NCBI RefSeq assembly: GCF_016920785.2
Contig: NW_024609835.1
Location: 22,411,108 to 22,475,107 of the forward strand
Reading direction: 5' to 3'
Length of the DNA stretch: 64,000 nt
DNA from: Ixodes scapularis
Lineage: Eukaryota > Arthropoda > Arachnida > Ixodida > Ixodidae
Of this stretch, positions 10,421 to 22,759 are shown piece after piece. The notes below the pieces were generated by a model. That model worked only from the letters and a program-made list of their open reading frames with translations, did not search any database and was not told the origin of the DNA. Numbering within the stretch: the stretch's first letter is position 1; each line of letters opens with the position of its first letter. A program made the position numbers and the translations under genes.

Positions 10421-11016
10421 GGCCTGTAACGGGCTCGCGAACACTACGTATTTGGTTCAACATACGGCGTGGTCGCTTTTGCACACCTAGCTTCCGCGGA
10501 GTATGGATAAAAAAAAAAGATAAAAAAAAAACACTCACCTCGGAATGAACGGATCCTCGTCCAAACAAAGACGCCAGGAAAAAAGTGGCGAACCGCGAAG
10601 ATTTCGCCGCTTTGCAGCCTCCTTCGCGTGGCGGCGGGGCTCCTTCTCCAGGCCTTTTCATCTCAGTAGTTACCCGAGCGGCGGATAGAGGGCGCTGGCG
10701 CATTCGCCGCCATTGAAGCCAATAAGAAGAAGAAAGTGAACGTGCCTATCTCGGTTGCGCTGTGGACGCGAAAGACTTTGATTTGCGGGCATTTTAAACG
10801 CAGTAAGCGGTTGAGATAGACAAACTCTTGTGAGCGGACATCTGGTGGCGGGGAATATCAAACCTGCGACACCGGAAGGGGCTCGGAGAAACAAGGATCG
10901 CATGCGGTACGAGAGTAGGCTTAGCAAAGCCTTAGTAAGCTAAGGGTGAGCCAGCCTGATCTTTCCTCACAACTGACGTTGCTCCCTTTGTGCTCTCCTG
11001 ATCACCTTTCCGCTGG
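10421..11016. other. No gene recognised; probable LINE 5' untranslated region at the right
   Basis: Poly-A rich near 10508-10530, then GC-richer sequence. The stretch from about 10880 leads directly into ORF1 of the LINE. Its 5' end could not be fixed. Confidence 0.4.
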
Positions 11017-13444
11017 ATGGCAGCGATGAAGGTGCAAGACCTGAAAAAGGAGCTGAAATCGAGGGGCCTTTCTACCACCGGCAATAAGAGCGAGCGAATG
11101 GAACGGCTGCAAGCCATCTCGGAAGCTCCCAGCAATTTACTGACAGGAGTACAGGATGATATTGCTGTAGTGGAGCACCAGGGCGACAACGCGGCGGTGA
11201 ATGAAGACCAGGTGTTCTGCGCGAGCAATGTGACGAGCCTGGCGGCTTGGAAGGACGACCCGAAAGAGTTAATGAATTGCACTGATGTGCACTCCGTGCA
11301 CCTTACGACTTCCGTCTTCGTCCCGAGTTCTCCAGGACCAGGGAGCTGTGACCGACCACATGCTGTCCGCACAGACTCAGAGTAGGCCGGAACACCAGGC
11401 CACTGGGCTTTTGTTGGAAACCACCCCTCTCCTGAACGCTGCACAGCGGGACAAGACAAAGTCGACCATGCGCCAGGACAGCGGCTCGAATGAAGTTTGT
11501 TTGGCCACATCCAAAACATCTGTTAGGGATCTGCCCGTGGATGAAGTGACCCAGGATAATAACAATTGCAACATGTCGTTTCCAGCCAGCACGCCAGGGG
11601 AGGTGCCGCATGCGAACATGGTTGAGCTGGAGGAGAGTGCTGGCTGTAACTGTCCCATATGTTCCTCAGTAGACTGTGCGCAACGATCCCAACAAAATAT
11701 TATTCAAGAGCTGGAAAATCAAATAAGCACACTCACAGAACGACTGCACCAAGTTGACATAGATAGGAAACATAGTGCCAAATTATCAGGGAGACTAGAC
11801 AGGTTTGAAACGAAGGAGCGAGAGAGGTTGGAAGGTCAGGAAGCCCTCCTGGGTCTGATGGCCCGCTGTGAAGGCCTAGAGACGAGACTTAACAGGCTCC
11901 TGGATATGCAGTTGACGAACTTGCGCGTGCCGCCCCCGGAAACTTCCCAAGGTCACCAGGAGGCTTTATCTCGAGTACCGTGCGAGGAGCCCATACCTCT
12001 TGAGAATTTATTGGAGGAAAAGGGCATGACAATTGCAGAGCCATTAGAGCATGTGAAAGAACCGGACATGGGAAAAAGATGTCAAGAAAATAGGTCTGCT
12101 TCCAAAAATTGCCCTCACACACTGCCCAAGAGAACGTCGAGCCAGGTCGCCTCAGCCAGGAAGGCGTCCGCTGAAACCCAAGCAGATGAAGAGAACGAAG
12201 CTGGGCTTAATCACTCTCCTCAGTCGGCTGAAAGTTTAACGTGTCGCATGACACAGACTTCGAGTAGCGCTACAGAGCAGGGTATCCCAGACGAGTCAAT
12301 TCGACCTCCAACGGGGGTGCACCGAGAAGTTATTGTTGCCGGAGACAGCAATGTGGCCCTTTTTGCGCGAGCTCTCTCTGAGGAAGTCGGTGATCGCCGG
12401 AGCCTGGAGATAGTATTGAACAAAGAAGCCACAGTAGAACAGATTCACGACCTGATTGACACATACGAGGAGAGAACAAGACCGGTTCCACGAATGTATA
12501 TTATTCATGTTGGTGTGAACAATATTTTACAGGGTGATGAACCGGATGCTATAGTAGAATGCTTACGAATGAGGTGGACGAAGCGAAAGGACGCCTTAGC
12601 CATCTGCTCAGTTCCGGAGATTCGAAGCAGAGGAAAAGCGCTTCAGGCTCTGACCTTGATGCTAAATTCCAAACTAAAGAACCTCTGCAAGAACATCAAA
12701 GCACGCTTTCTAGACTTTACCCGAGACTTCGAAGACACGAGTGCATTCGAGAAGGATGGTCTTCACTATTCTTCACAAGCGGTGCATGTAGTGAAAAACC
12801 GGCTGGGGGTTGTGGCAAATCGTTTTTTAGGGTTCCGGCAACAAAGGAACCAACAAATAAGACCGTCAGTGAACAGCAGGCAACACAGAAGGCAAGCACC
12901 AGCCCATCGCGCGCAATATGTGAAACAAGACAGCCCAGGCCTGGTTTCTGGGGCACCCCGCGTCCCTTGGCACACCATGAGACCACATACGCAGCCCGGG
13001 GACCCTGGCCACAAGCAAGCACCGCATTTGATCGGCCCAGGATCGGCATCAGAGTACCAGTGGGAATACCCACCATTGGCGGGACTCGAAATGCGGAGTT
13101 CTCCTGCGTGCACGGTATGCCCTGGACACCCGCAAAGACAAGCCTCTACAATGACGCCAATCAGGGACACTCATTATTGGGACAGACCACCCCCTGTGTC
13201 GGAAAGCTCGCCGAACAATTTGTTCCGCGGAGACTTCAACCGCCTCCTAGCTCCTCCGTCCTTCCCAGCTCCGAGTGCAACTGCTCAGATCAACAGACCT
13301 TCGACAGTGCCGGGTCTCCGGCCAAGCTTCTCAATCAACGAGAATTTTCTTCGACCCCCTCCTGCTCCCCCATCACTGGAGTTGCTACACTTCGTGCAAC
13401 AAGTAGTCCAGCAGCAGGTCGAAGCTATGCAAAATCAGAAGTGA
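11017..13444 (+). pseudogene. LINE ORF1: SAP domain, Cys cluster, coiled coil, SGNH esterase
   Basis: The first frame (11017-11385) starts MAAMKVQDLKKELKSRGLS, a SAP DNA-binding motif. A frameshift between about 11285 and 11385 moves the rest to another frame, which runs to the TGA at 13442-13444. That part has a cysteine cluster (CNCPICSSVDC), a heptad-like helix (IIQELENQISTLTERLHQVD), and an SGNH-hydrolase domain: block I VIVAGDSNV (Ser near 12347), block III HVGVNN (12508-12522), and block V DGLHYS (12755-12772). A Pro/Gln-rich tail follows. ORF1 proteins bind the element RNA; SGNH esterase domains occur in ORF1 of several CR1-related and other LINEs. SAP plus SGNH in one ORF1 is less usual. 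The frameshift near residue 110 is the only break I found. Confidence 0.8.
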
Positions 13445-16400
13445 TAGAAAGGCCGCGAGCGGGAGCACAAGACGCTGTTGATCCTGCTTACGTTCCGAAA
13501 AGAAGATCAACAACCAAGAAGCGAAAACAAGGAAGTGTTGCGGTAGGTTTTTTGAATATGAATGGTGCGCGCCGTCAACGAAAGTGGCTTGAATTGTACA
13601 CGACTCTCCTTACGAAGTCCGTTTCTATATTCGGTGTAGCAGAAACCCACTTGAGAGACATGGAAGAACCACCTATAGATCCAGCCTGGTGCTGGACTGG
13701 GTGCAATCGAGTTGAAGGAGAGAGGCGGGGGGGAGGCGTAGGACTGCTTTGGTGAAGTCACGGGCCAGCGTGGATTCGGACATGTGAGAACTGCAGGGAG
13801 CACCTATGGGTACACGGAAAGATAGGTGACGTGCTGACAGCCGTCTGCATCATTTATCTTTCCGTGGGAAAGAACCGCCAAGAAGAGAATAACAATATCA
13901 TCGAGTGTGTTCGTCGAGATATACACAACCTGCCCACAGGTCTCTCTGTGCTGATAATGGGAGATTTTAATGGCCACCTGGTCGAATTGGATGGACGGGA
14001 AGATAATAACGGAACCATGATGAGACATTTGGCGGAGGACGTCGAACTGGAGATCTTGAACTTAAGACAAGATTGTGAGGGACAGCACACTTGGATGGTG
14101 CGAGACCGCCGGACGTGCATAGACTATGCGCTCGCGTCAAAAAGACTTGGGAGCAATCTTCAAAAGGTGGTTGTAGACGAAGAAGGTGCGTGGAGCGTCA
14201 GCAGCGATCACAACAGCATTTTCCTGCACTTCGGCACTGTTCGAGGAACTCCGAGCCGCTCACAGCGCAAAGCTGTAACTCACCTACGCGAAGACGACAT
14301 ATCCACTGTCGTCCAAACTTTTGACGAGAGCACCCGACGTATGCACACACTAAGCTACGACGACTTTGCAATAGAGCTCAGGACAATTATCGCTAATCAC
14401 TCCACCGTCAAGAGCGCACGAGGAAAACGAAAACTTGTCCCATGGTGGGATGTCGAAATTAAGAGGTCCATCCAAGTACGACCAGAAGCTAATCGGCGAC
14501 ATAGGCAAGCACTGAGGACTCTTGGAAAACATCCCGTGACCTTGCAATTATGGGAGGAATACCGCAAGTGCAAGATACAAACGCAGGACACTGTGGAAGC
14601 AAAAATACAAGCCCATGACTGCAAGGTGATGGCGGACATCAAAGATGCAGGAAAAAAGGCCGCCGAAAAGTTCTGGAGATATGTGGGATCTTTGGCTGGC
14701 AAAGACAGTACTCCAGAACTGCTAGATTACGACAGTGGGTATCCAGTTCAGAATATCGGACAACTTCTTGAGACACAGCTCTACACTCTGTTCGGAGTTG
14801 CGGATGTAGAAATTTCCTCCGAAAACTGGAAAACTCAAAGCCGAATCATAGAGGACGTTCCATTGTCAGCATCTAATGATGAATTTGTATCACTAGTGGG
14901 GCGAGTGCATGTAGACCGTGCACTCGCGCGGTTGAATGGCAACACTTCTCAGGGCTTAGACGGAATCTCGGCTAAGGTGCTGAAGAATTTGAGACCCGAT
15001 TCCCGCACCCAAATGGCGCACCTGTTTAGCCGTATAGTTTGCGGCGATGAACCCATCCCAAGGGACTGGAAGCGTGGCCGAGTCACATTCATTCCTAAGA
15101 AAGGCGGCAACAAACAACATCTGCGTGACTACCGCCCACTCACTGTAACAGCTGTAGCCTACAGGGTGTTTGCAACCATCCTTAATTGGCGCATCTCATA
15201 TTGGGCCGAGTGTGCTGGTGCTCTCACCGAGCTACAAAATGGATTCCGCAGAGTTCGTCGACTGGATGACAACTTGTTCACCCTGACCCAATGCATTGAG
15301 ATCGCTCGGTTAAAAAAGCGGAACCTTATCTGTTGCTTTTTGGACGTTGCTAAGGCTTACGACAGTGTTCCCCATTCCTTACTGATCAAGCGGCTCCAGC
15401 AGCTCGACATACCGGAACCTTGGGTGGAGCTAATAAAGCGGCTTTATGATGGAAATCAAGTTATGGCAACGTTCAACGGAGCCTTTTCTGGTGACGTTCC
15501 GGTGCGTAGGGGACTACGTCAGGGTTGTCCGTTATCCCCCGTTCTGTACATGCTCTATACATCCGGCATGGAGAAGGAGCTAGAACACACAGGTATTGGC
15601 TTTACTTTGCGACACATGCAACACGGAGACATGGTTGAATGGCGGCTCCCCGGGCTCGCTTTCGCGGATGATCTAGTACTGATGGCCGACAACGTCTCAG
15701 ATATGAAGAACCTGCTGATCGCCTGCGAAGCGGAAGCGGCTCAGCTTCGACTGCAATTCAATGCCAACAAGTCGGCCGTGGTGCTTTTCTCCGGGCAGGG
15801 CGAGGGCCTTGAATCTCTCACCATCCAGAACACTGCGCTTCCTGTTAGTAGCCGCTACAGATACCTTGGAATGACCCTGACCAGTGCAGAAGACTAGCTA
15901 GCAGAGCACCATGAAATTCTCAAGGCGTCAGCGCTGAGGAAGCGAAATGCGCTACGTCGAAAGAGCCTTTGGTGCTGCGATCGGTATGTATTAACCCGCG
16001 AACTTTGGAAAGCTGTCGCTGTGCCAGGCTTGACTTTCGCCAATGCCGTTACATGTGCCCCCAGCGAGATCCGAGAATACCTTGAGCGGCGCCAAAGGGA
16101 AATCGGACGTCAGGCACTAGGATGCCATGGAAGAGTCGCAAACGAACTGGTCCTTGGCTGGTCCTCCTTTGAGGCACGGGAGGCCAGCAGCAAGTTGGAA
16201 TACTACGCCCGATTGCGACACATGAATGGAGATCGCTGGGCACGGCGGATTTTCGTGTACATTCACCTAAGAGGCGCGCACACAACATGGAGACGCCGTA
16301 CCATCCGACTGGGCACGAAATACGGGGCTTTTTCAATGTCCGACGAGCCTCCGACAAAGAAAGAGTGGGTTGCCAAGGTGAGAGAGAAAATTAAGACCGT

Positions 16401-16824
16401 CGAGGTGAACCGGTGGAGAGCAGACATGCAAGAACACTCAAGCATGCACCTTTACGCGTCTTTCAAGAACACCATTGCTCCAATCCTCTGGTGTGGTAAT
16501 ACGCTGGGCAGCAGGCTCCTCGCTGAGGCCCGAGGGGGTGCCTTGCGTACACGCCTCTACCGACGAAAATACGACAGTAACGTGACCGACACCCTATGCA
16601 GTGCTTGTGGGGAAGTGGAAGAAACTATACACCACTTGGTACTTGAGTGTCCGGCACTCGCACCGGCAGCAGACGTCAGCGCTCGCATCGAGCAAGCCCT
16701 CGGGTTTACCGAGGAGAACACGTATGTGCAGTGCTCGAAGTGGAGACTCGAGGCTGGTGGGCAGTACATTGTTGAAACCAGTGGATACACTCCGCCTTCT
16801 AACCTTTTTTTTACATTTTATTAA
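13441..16824 (+). pseudogene. LINE ORF2: APE endonuclease, reverse transcriptase, C-terminal Cys/His motif
   Basis: One frame throughout, interrupted by TGA at 13753-13755 (after GGGVGLLW) and TAG at 15895-15897 (after GMTLTSAED). The endonuclease signatures are VGFLNMNG, FGVAETHL, GDFNG (about 13961) and SSDHNS. The RT signatures are GRVTFIPKKGG, DYRPLTV, CFLDVAKAYDSV, GLRQGCPLSPVLY and AFADDL (catalytic DD at 15667-15672). Near the C-terminus CSACGEVEETIHH...C (16597-16650) is the zinc-knuckle-like motif common in these LINEs. The enzyme nicks target DNA and primes reverse transcription there. It overlaps the ORF1 stop by a few bases, which suggests termination-reinitiation (inference). A plus-strand frame over 12559-13440 is an ORF1 shadow. 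Confidence 0.85.
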
Positions 16825-16879
16825 TTTTTTTGGCGTGTCTATTTAGTAGACGCCCGAATCAAAGGGAATCGCCACATAA

Positions 16880-16902
16880 ATACAATACAATACAATACAA
16901 TA
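16880..16902 (+). repeat. (ATACA)n 3' tail of the LINE
   Basis: Four to five pentamer units follow directly after the short 3' untranslated region, as expected for a LINE with a simple-repeat tail rather than poly-A. Confidence 0.75.
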
Positions 16903-18659
16903 CCATTGAGTGGCTTCAATTTGGTTGGTTTCGGTTTCAGCGCGCTCGCGGCTGTGTTTATGTGTTCAGTTTCGCCTAAGTTCGTGATGCAAATGTGGCC
17001 GTTATAGTACACAATAAATAAAACTGTGGTACTGAGCCAATTTGAGAACCACAAAGTGGTTTCCAGTCATATTCGCGAACTTTTTTACGAACACTTTATG
17101 ATGTATCTGGTCATGTTCGTCGTTAATTTCGGTCAGGTTCGGCGGCAAAACAATATATGACGCACAAGGAGGATTTCCATCGTCTAAGGCCGTACCCACT
17201 GACCCTATAGTTTCTAGAAAAATTAACGAATGAAGAGACTAATGAGTCGATGTACAGTAAAAATGCAGGCCCCCAATTTGATTAAAAACCTCCTGAATCG
17301 CGAAAAACACACGAAGTCGTAAGTTCACTGCTCAGTGTCCGATTTTCGCGGACACCCAACTTTTTGTGAATTTTAGAGATTCGAAATGTCTCCTATAATA
17401 CACGGATATTCTAAGAAATGAGTGATATATGCTCGGGATGTTTTCTTTAAAGAAATTAAGTACTCGAGATATAATTCTATACTCCGTCCTTGCTCGGAAG
17501 AGGGGGAGGGGGGGGAGGATTCTTTTACCTATTGACTTGCTAAAGTACTTATAACAGCATTTCACACCATTTGAGTTAGAAAATTAACTATTTGTTTTAC
17601 TGGCAATGGATTACGATGTGCTTGACACATGAGATAAGGGACAGGCCCATCAATTGAAGTCTGAAAATTTGTCTTTGTATAAACTTTGCCAAATAAAATT
17701 AAAGGGCCCGAGAGTAGTGATCTTATGCACGTTTGGCTAAAATTGAATTCTAGGCATATCTTCATGAACCTGTCTAGACAGGTCTCTATTCAAACTGATG
17801 CAACCTAGGATCAACAATGCTGAACTCGGGCGATTTCCATTTAGATGGATTCTTTTCGGCATCACATATTGCGAGCCCTTGGCACTTTCAAGCTGCCTGT
17901 AACAGATTTTTTCCCACAGGGTTTTTTGTGTTGAAATAACTTAAATAAACAAATTAAACCTGGTATTAAAATTGTTAGCACCCTTTAATTACTGCAAATA
18001 TGGGACAGACTGAAGTGTACAGTTTCTTTAACTTCAAAAATAAACAAATCAAGCAAACGTTTATAATGCAAAAATAATTAAGAACGTATAACAAATTTAC
18101 GTGTCATGCCGTGAACAAAGGAAACGCCTGATGTGGACTTTACTATTATCGCGAGCATCAGATAAAATGTGAATTAAACGTTCGAAGCATGTATATCGTA
18201 TATATGCTATATAATCAAAAACAACCGTTTTAAATTTGTTACGAAGACAAGGCCGCAGGGTTTCAGGAAACACACATAGCTTCATATACTGAGTATTTTG
18301 GTCACATTCCTTAAATCCGAAAAGTGTGGCTATGCATATACAGTGTACTTCACATAATTAGGATATTACGCCAATATCACTGAGCAAACTTCAGTTGTCA
18401 TAAATAATTGGGCTCAATATGCGCCAGCGCTGACGCTGATTCCGGTACCTCCTCTGTTCTCACACGTATCCGGTACACCGACGGTGAAAATAGTCAAAAT
18501 ATGTTACAGAATTAACTGCAGATGTCGTCGGGCACATAGTGATGGCATGATCGGGCGGTGATTTACAATAATGCGAAAGACGCAGTGAAACGCGACGAAA
18601 AACGCGAGCGCAACGCTTTCGCCAAGGCGCGGAGCTAAGGGACAGCGGAGCGACGAGTT
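16903..18659. other. No gene recognised; AT-rich spacer
   Basis: Only short chance ORFs on either strand. A G-rich tract (GAGGGGGAGGGGGGGGAGG type) occurs near 17500-17518. No repeats with clear ends were found. Confidence 0.55.
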
Positions 18660-18832
18660 GCGCGAAACACATGTACGACGAAACCGTCCGATCCGACGTC
18701 CGACCGCGCAATACGACGGTCGGAGGCGAGGGTTTCAACGCTCTCCGATGCTACGAAAACCCTCTCCCCCCAAGGTCATTCCGGCAGTCCGCACGTCGGA
18801 TCGGACGGTTTCGTCGTACATGTGTTTCGCGC
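18660..18832. mobile_element. 173-bp MITE with 40-bp perfect inverted repeats
   Basis: The arms 18660-18699 and 18793-18832 are perfect inverted copies (start GCGCGAAACACATGTACG). The interior has two more small palindromes (CCGACCG...CGGTCGG and AGGGTTT...AAACCCT). No convincing target duplication. The arms being identical suggests a recent origin. Confidence 0.8.
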
Positions 18833-18834
18833 TT

Positions 18835-18965
18835 TATGGTGGCCGCGTCACGTGATTGCAAGATGGCAGCGCCCACGCGACGGAGGCTCAAAAGGTCTTA
18901 TATTTGCGCACGCGCGCGCCGCCAGCAGTACTCTCGCCGCTCCTGCTTCCATCTAGCGGAGATCA
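18835..18965 (+). promoter_or_regulatory. Possible CpG-rich promoter
   Basis: An E-box-like TCACGTGA is followed by AAGATGGCAGCGCCC (YY1-like) and an alternating CG/CA stretch. The AAGATGGCAGCGCCC block recurs near 59840. No following gene is recognised, so this is tentative. Confidence 0.25.
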
Positions 18966-19433
18966 AATGAGACGCTGTCGTCTGCTCATGGAGCTTATGG
19001 CCCTAAAGATCAGTGCCGAAGGCCATGGTGTTTTATTCTCATATGAGCATAGCACGTCATGAATAGAAAGAAGCCTGAATTAAATTAAGAACACATGCTC
19101 AATCAACCGAACTTCTCCGTTTAAATAAAAATATCAACGTGCCTGAGGCGGCAACGCAACACCGACAGATTGCTTCTCTGCGCAGGGCGCGCGCGTCGAA
19201 CAGAGGCTCAAACCACGGACCCACCGATACAGACTGGGCTGCCTTGAGTAGTGTTGGGCCGCATTCCAAACATAGTTGATTTGACTCGGCGTTTTAGGTT
19301 GTTCTATGGGTGTGGTCGCTTGACATGCGTGACATGAACCGCCGAAGTAATTCGGATCTGCTAGAGTAAGATTTAGGAACACAGCCTTGCTGTAACGCGC
19401 CAGACGCGCAGACGTGCTCTTGCACCACTTCCT

Positions 19434-19452
19434 CCCCCCCCCCCCCCCCCCC
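19434..19452. repeat. Poly-C run of 19
   Basis: Uninterrupted C tract followed by a CA-rich stretch. ORFs over this region on both strands contain artefactual poly-Gly or poly-Pro. Confidence 0.85.
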
Positions 19453-20212
19453 AAACACGCACACACAATCCCCGGCCACGGTCGGGCTTGGAGTTTTGCA
19501 CTCCTGCGCTTGCCCCGACCTGGTGCCTGTCTGCGCCGTGCACTGTCGGCTCGTCGTCTCCGCCGCCTGTGCCTTCAGATCCGCTGGTGCGGAGCAAGCC
19601 TGTCCTTGTGTGGACTGATGAAACCTTGGTCATTTCACCGCCTGTCGCCCGATCATTGTTTTTTGTGTATTTGCAAAGTGCACGTGCTCCGGCGTCTCTC
19701 GGCACGAGGGCGTCGGTTTACCTAGCCTCTTAATACAATTTTATCCACAGATGTTTATTTATATGTAGGGCTCGGCGTTTTCCGTTTTGACCAATAAACA
19801 CCGATAAAAGTATGCCGAATTAACTTTTGGAAATTCGGTTTTCACCGGAAAATGTCAGCATCTTAGACTAGTAAGGAACGCCAAGAAGAGAAGGGGAAAG
19901 GGAGGGGGGCGTCTGTCATCGTACGTGACCGCGAAGTGTTCTGTTCGGGGACAGGGCAGCGCTCTTTAGGGAGTATTGGGGTCTGTCATGGATGCAATTT
20001 ATGTTCCTCTTCGTGATTCAGTCGTTGTGCGTCAATTTCGCTGTCGTCGTGTAAGGATCGGACTTGGAGTGTTTTCATCAAGGCGAAAGCCTTATATGCT
20101 TCATCGTTCAGTCGACCTTGAAAGTCCTTGAGCGAAAACCTGTCCACACGAAAGGCATGAAAAATATTCTGCACGCACACTCCTTCACATTTCCACCCTC
20201 TTTGAAGGACCT
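19453..20212. other. No gene recognised
   Basis: Short overlapping ORFs without domain signatures. Sequence around 19486-19735 has moderate coding-like composition, but no frame matches a family I know. Confidence 0.4.
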
Positions 20213-20444
20213 GACGACCTTGACGTCATCCTAGAGTTTGTTCTGGACGTCGACATTGACGCCGTCCTTGAGGTCGTCCTGAAGATCGCGCTAGAGGTCG
20301 TTCTAGATGTCGTCCTAGACGTCGTCTTTGACGTCGTCCTTCAGGTCGCCCTCGAGGTCGTCCTAGAAGTCGTTTTAGACGTCGTCTTTAACGTCCACCT
20401 CTATGACGTCATTCTCGACGTAGTTCTTGAGGTCGTTCTTAAAG
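20213..20444 (+). repeat. Degenerate 12-bp tandem repeat (GACGTCGTCCTN)
   Basis: About 19 imperfect units of GACGTCGTCCTA-type sequence. One plus-strand frame stays open from 20132 to the TAG at 20624-20626, and across the array reads repeated (D/E)VVL tetrapeptides. There is no ATG before the array, so coding is unproven. Confidence 0.7.
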
Positions 20445-20447
20445 GGG

Positions 20448-21030
20448 TAGGGAAACGAAATTTCAGCGCTCATTTCCTAGCTTTAATGTGTTGCATGTTG
20501 CACCCTAACCTCAAAAACACCAGTCTTCCGTTGAAAAGGAGAAAAAAACTAATTTTAAAGCTAAATAAACGACTTTCAGTGTGCACGTGGTGGATGCATG
20601 CGGAGTCTATTTGGGAGGTAGTCTAGCAACGTTGTGGAATCTGCTACGTAGACGAGACGTAGCAGATTCCTTCGGAGCAGCGCCACTCTTTGACATTTCA
20701 ATGTTTTAATTCTTAGCTTTCTTCCTGAACCCACAAATCGCGCATTTCACCGAATGGTCCAAGAAGGTGGAAAGGAAGGACTTCCTTCTTTCTCGGGCCC
20801 TCGTTCGTGCAACCGGAAACAGCCATTCTCCCCCTAGGCTTTTTGCATTGACGTCACATCGCATACTTTTGAACACCAAGTAAAAGGAGGAGAGGAAGCT
20901 GCTTTTGTAAGAATTTTGATTGACAGGTTAATCTTCTATAATCTTCTGGGGGGAGAATAGTGACGCCTGTACAAATCCGGGAGGCACAAAGGAGGATCCT
21001 GGTAAGAGGGGAGCTCCTTCTTCCCCTTTT
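20448..21030 (+). mobile_element. TTAA-type miniature element remnant
   Basis: It begins TTAAAGGGGTAGGGAAACG, like other TTAAAGGG-ended repeats in the window. The segment 20859-21030 is a direct copy (with small differences) of 41556-41722, which lies inside the complete TTAA element at 41136-41944. The right end was not found. Confidence 0.5.
20636..20670. repeat. Perfect 14-bp hairpin
   Basis: GGAATCTGCTACGT, a 7-nt loop, then ACGTAGCAGATTCC. Confidence 0.8.
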
Positions 21031-22759
21031 CTCTGGAGGGCATCGGAAGTGACGTCATGTGCGAGCCCGTCCCTCAAAACTCGGAAAAAGTTGCTTTTCC
21101 CACCACGTTTAGCCCTAAGCTGACAGTGTTGTGGGAGCTACGTGCTCCTTGGGCCAGCCGCACGCTCGTCACTCCACGGGTACTTCAAACGGCTCGGTTG
21201 TAACGCGCTGACGCTATTGACACCACCACAACGCTGACAACGCCACCAAGGACAAAGCTCATGACCACGCCTGCTTTGCTACTCCACGATCGCGGGGAAT
21301 CTTTTCTTTCTGTTTTTGTTCGCGCCGGATATCCCATGACGCATGGCGCTCTCCGTTCGCTTCTTTTCGAGCGCTTGCTCGAGTGTACCGTTTGGAACGA
21401 TAAATACAGCCAGTCGTTCAAAATACAAACGTGCGATTATCATTTACGGTTATTATCCGACATGCTTGACTCATTTCCGAACGAGAATATTTCAATTTTT
21501 GTTTCCGTACCTCTAAAATCGCCCTCGAGGTCGTGAAAAAAGAGAATCTAAAAAGAAACAGTACGTGAAACAATGTAAATCACGCGTCTGTCTTTAATGC
21601 ACCACCACCCGGGCTTTCGCCTTCAAGTCGTCTTTGGGATAACATAACAGGCCTTCCAATTTTGTTTGTCAGGCCGTTTTATTTTACTTTTGTTTTCTTT
21701 TGTGGGGGAGGGGAGTCATCCTGTTTGTATTGTAAACGGCTTCCACAAAGAAGCCCAAAGCTGTTTCAACACTCTCTTTCAAGTATTTCTCTGATTAGAG
21801 GGAAGCAGTGTTGATAATTTCATTAATATGACGGACTAAAAAGCGCGCCAAGAATTATGCATGAGAATTCCGAGATTTAAAATTTGTCGTCCCAACTAAA
21901 CATAACTTTACAAGTGCTGCCGCGGGTTGATTGATGGAGATCTGCGTCTAATGTACTCTATTTTGGCCAAACCTGATTAAACAATATGGAACATTCACCA
22001 AAAAAAAAAAAAAAAAGTGGTCAGCTTTGATCTCTAAAAATATTCGCCGATGAAAACCGAAAATTTCATTCTCGAATAAAAATGAATAAAAAAAAGCCAA
22101 ATTCACAATAAATAAATAAATAAACGAAACCGAGGAACTCTTTTTTTTATGTTATCCCGCCACGCGACGGCGGCAGTCAGTTTGAAAAAGGATGTCTCCT
22201 TGTATCGGGCCGCGGCGAACCTGAACCAGAACCGGCGCGCCTCCCAAACAGCGCTGCAGTTTCAACCCCACCTCTCCTATCATATTTGCTTGCCTTTCTT
22301 CGAATGCATGCAAATAGGGTTTATTCGCGCGCTGAACTATCACCCAGAGCTATCACCCAGGCAACGTTGCACCCGAGGTACATAATTCGTCCAAGGCGCT
22401 GCTCACAATCGGGGCCAAGGCCTCCGCTCCCCCTCCCCAAAATTAACGGTGCGGTGGAGGCCACGTGCTCGCCATACCAATCAATTGCCTGCCTCTGATC
22501 ATTGACCTTGCTCTCCGCGAGTGAGTAATATACGAGGGGGTGTAATCAGGTGGTGCGGCCGTTTTTTGAAAGCTGGATAGAAAGGGCACACAAAGCGCAC
22601 CACGTTGCAAACACCTCCACCTTAAGGCCCTCTACAAGTTTTCAATTGACACCTTTACCCTTAAATCATTATTTTAAAGGTTAGCTGATTACATTTATTT
22701 CAATAAATAATTAGACTCAATACAAAATTTACTGGCTCATTACTGGCAAGTAGTTTGCT
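21031..22759. other. No gene recognised
   Basis: Contains a poly-A run near 22000-22016 and a T-rich stretch near 22140. A CCCTAAGCTGACA...GAGCTACG segment at about 21110-21150 recurs at about 54675-54705, so part is interspersed repeat. Confidence 0.45.

Larger units (their letters stand above)
10880..16902 (+). mobile_element. Near full-length APE-type LINE with SAP/SGNH ORF1
   Basis: Two ORFs in the standard order (ORF1 11017-13444, ORF2 13441-16824) are followed within about 60 bp by a (ATACA)n tail at 16880-16902. The left boundary is approximate. Clade was not assigned: the C-terminal Cys/His cluster and the RT resemble the LINE at 42964-44829, so both probably belong to one lineage. 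One frameshift and two nonsense codons make it inactive. Confidence 0.85.

Noticed and set aside
12559..13440. Long plus-strand frame overlapping LINE ORF1
   Set aside because: Upstream extension of the ORF2 frame across ORF1; the SGNH domain is in the other frame.
20213..20444. CRISPR-like array
   Set aside because: Repeats are contiguous 12-mers without spacers.
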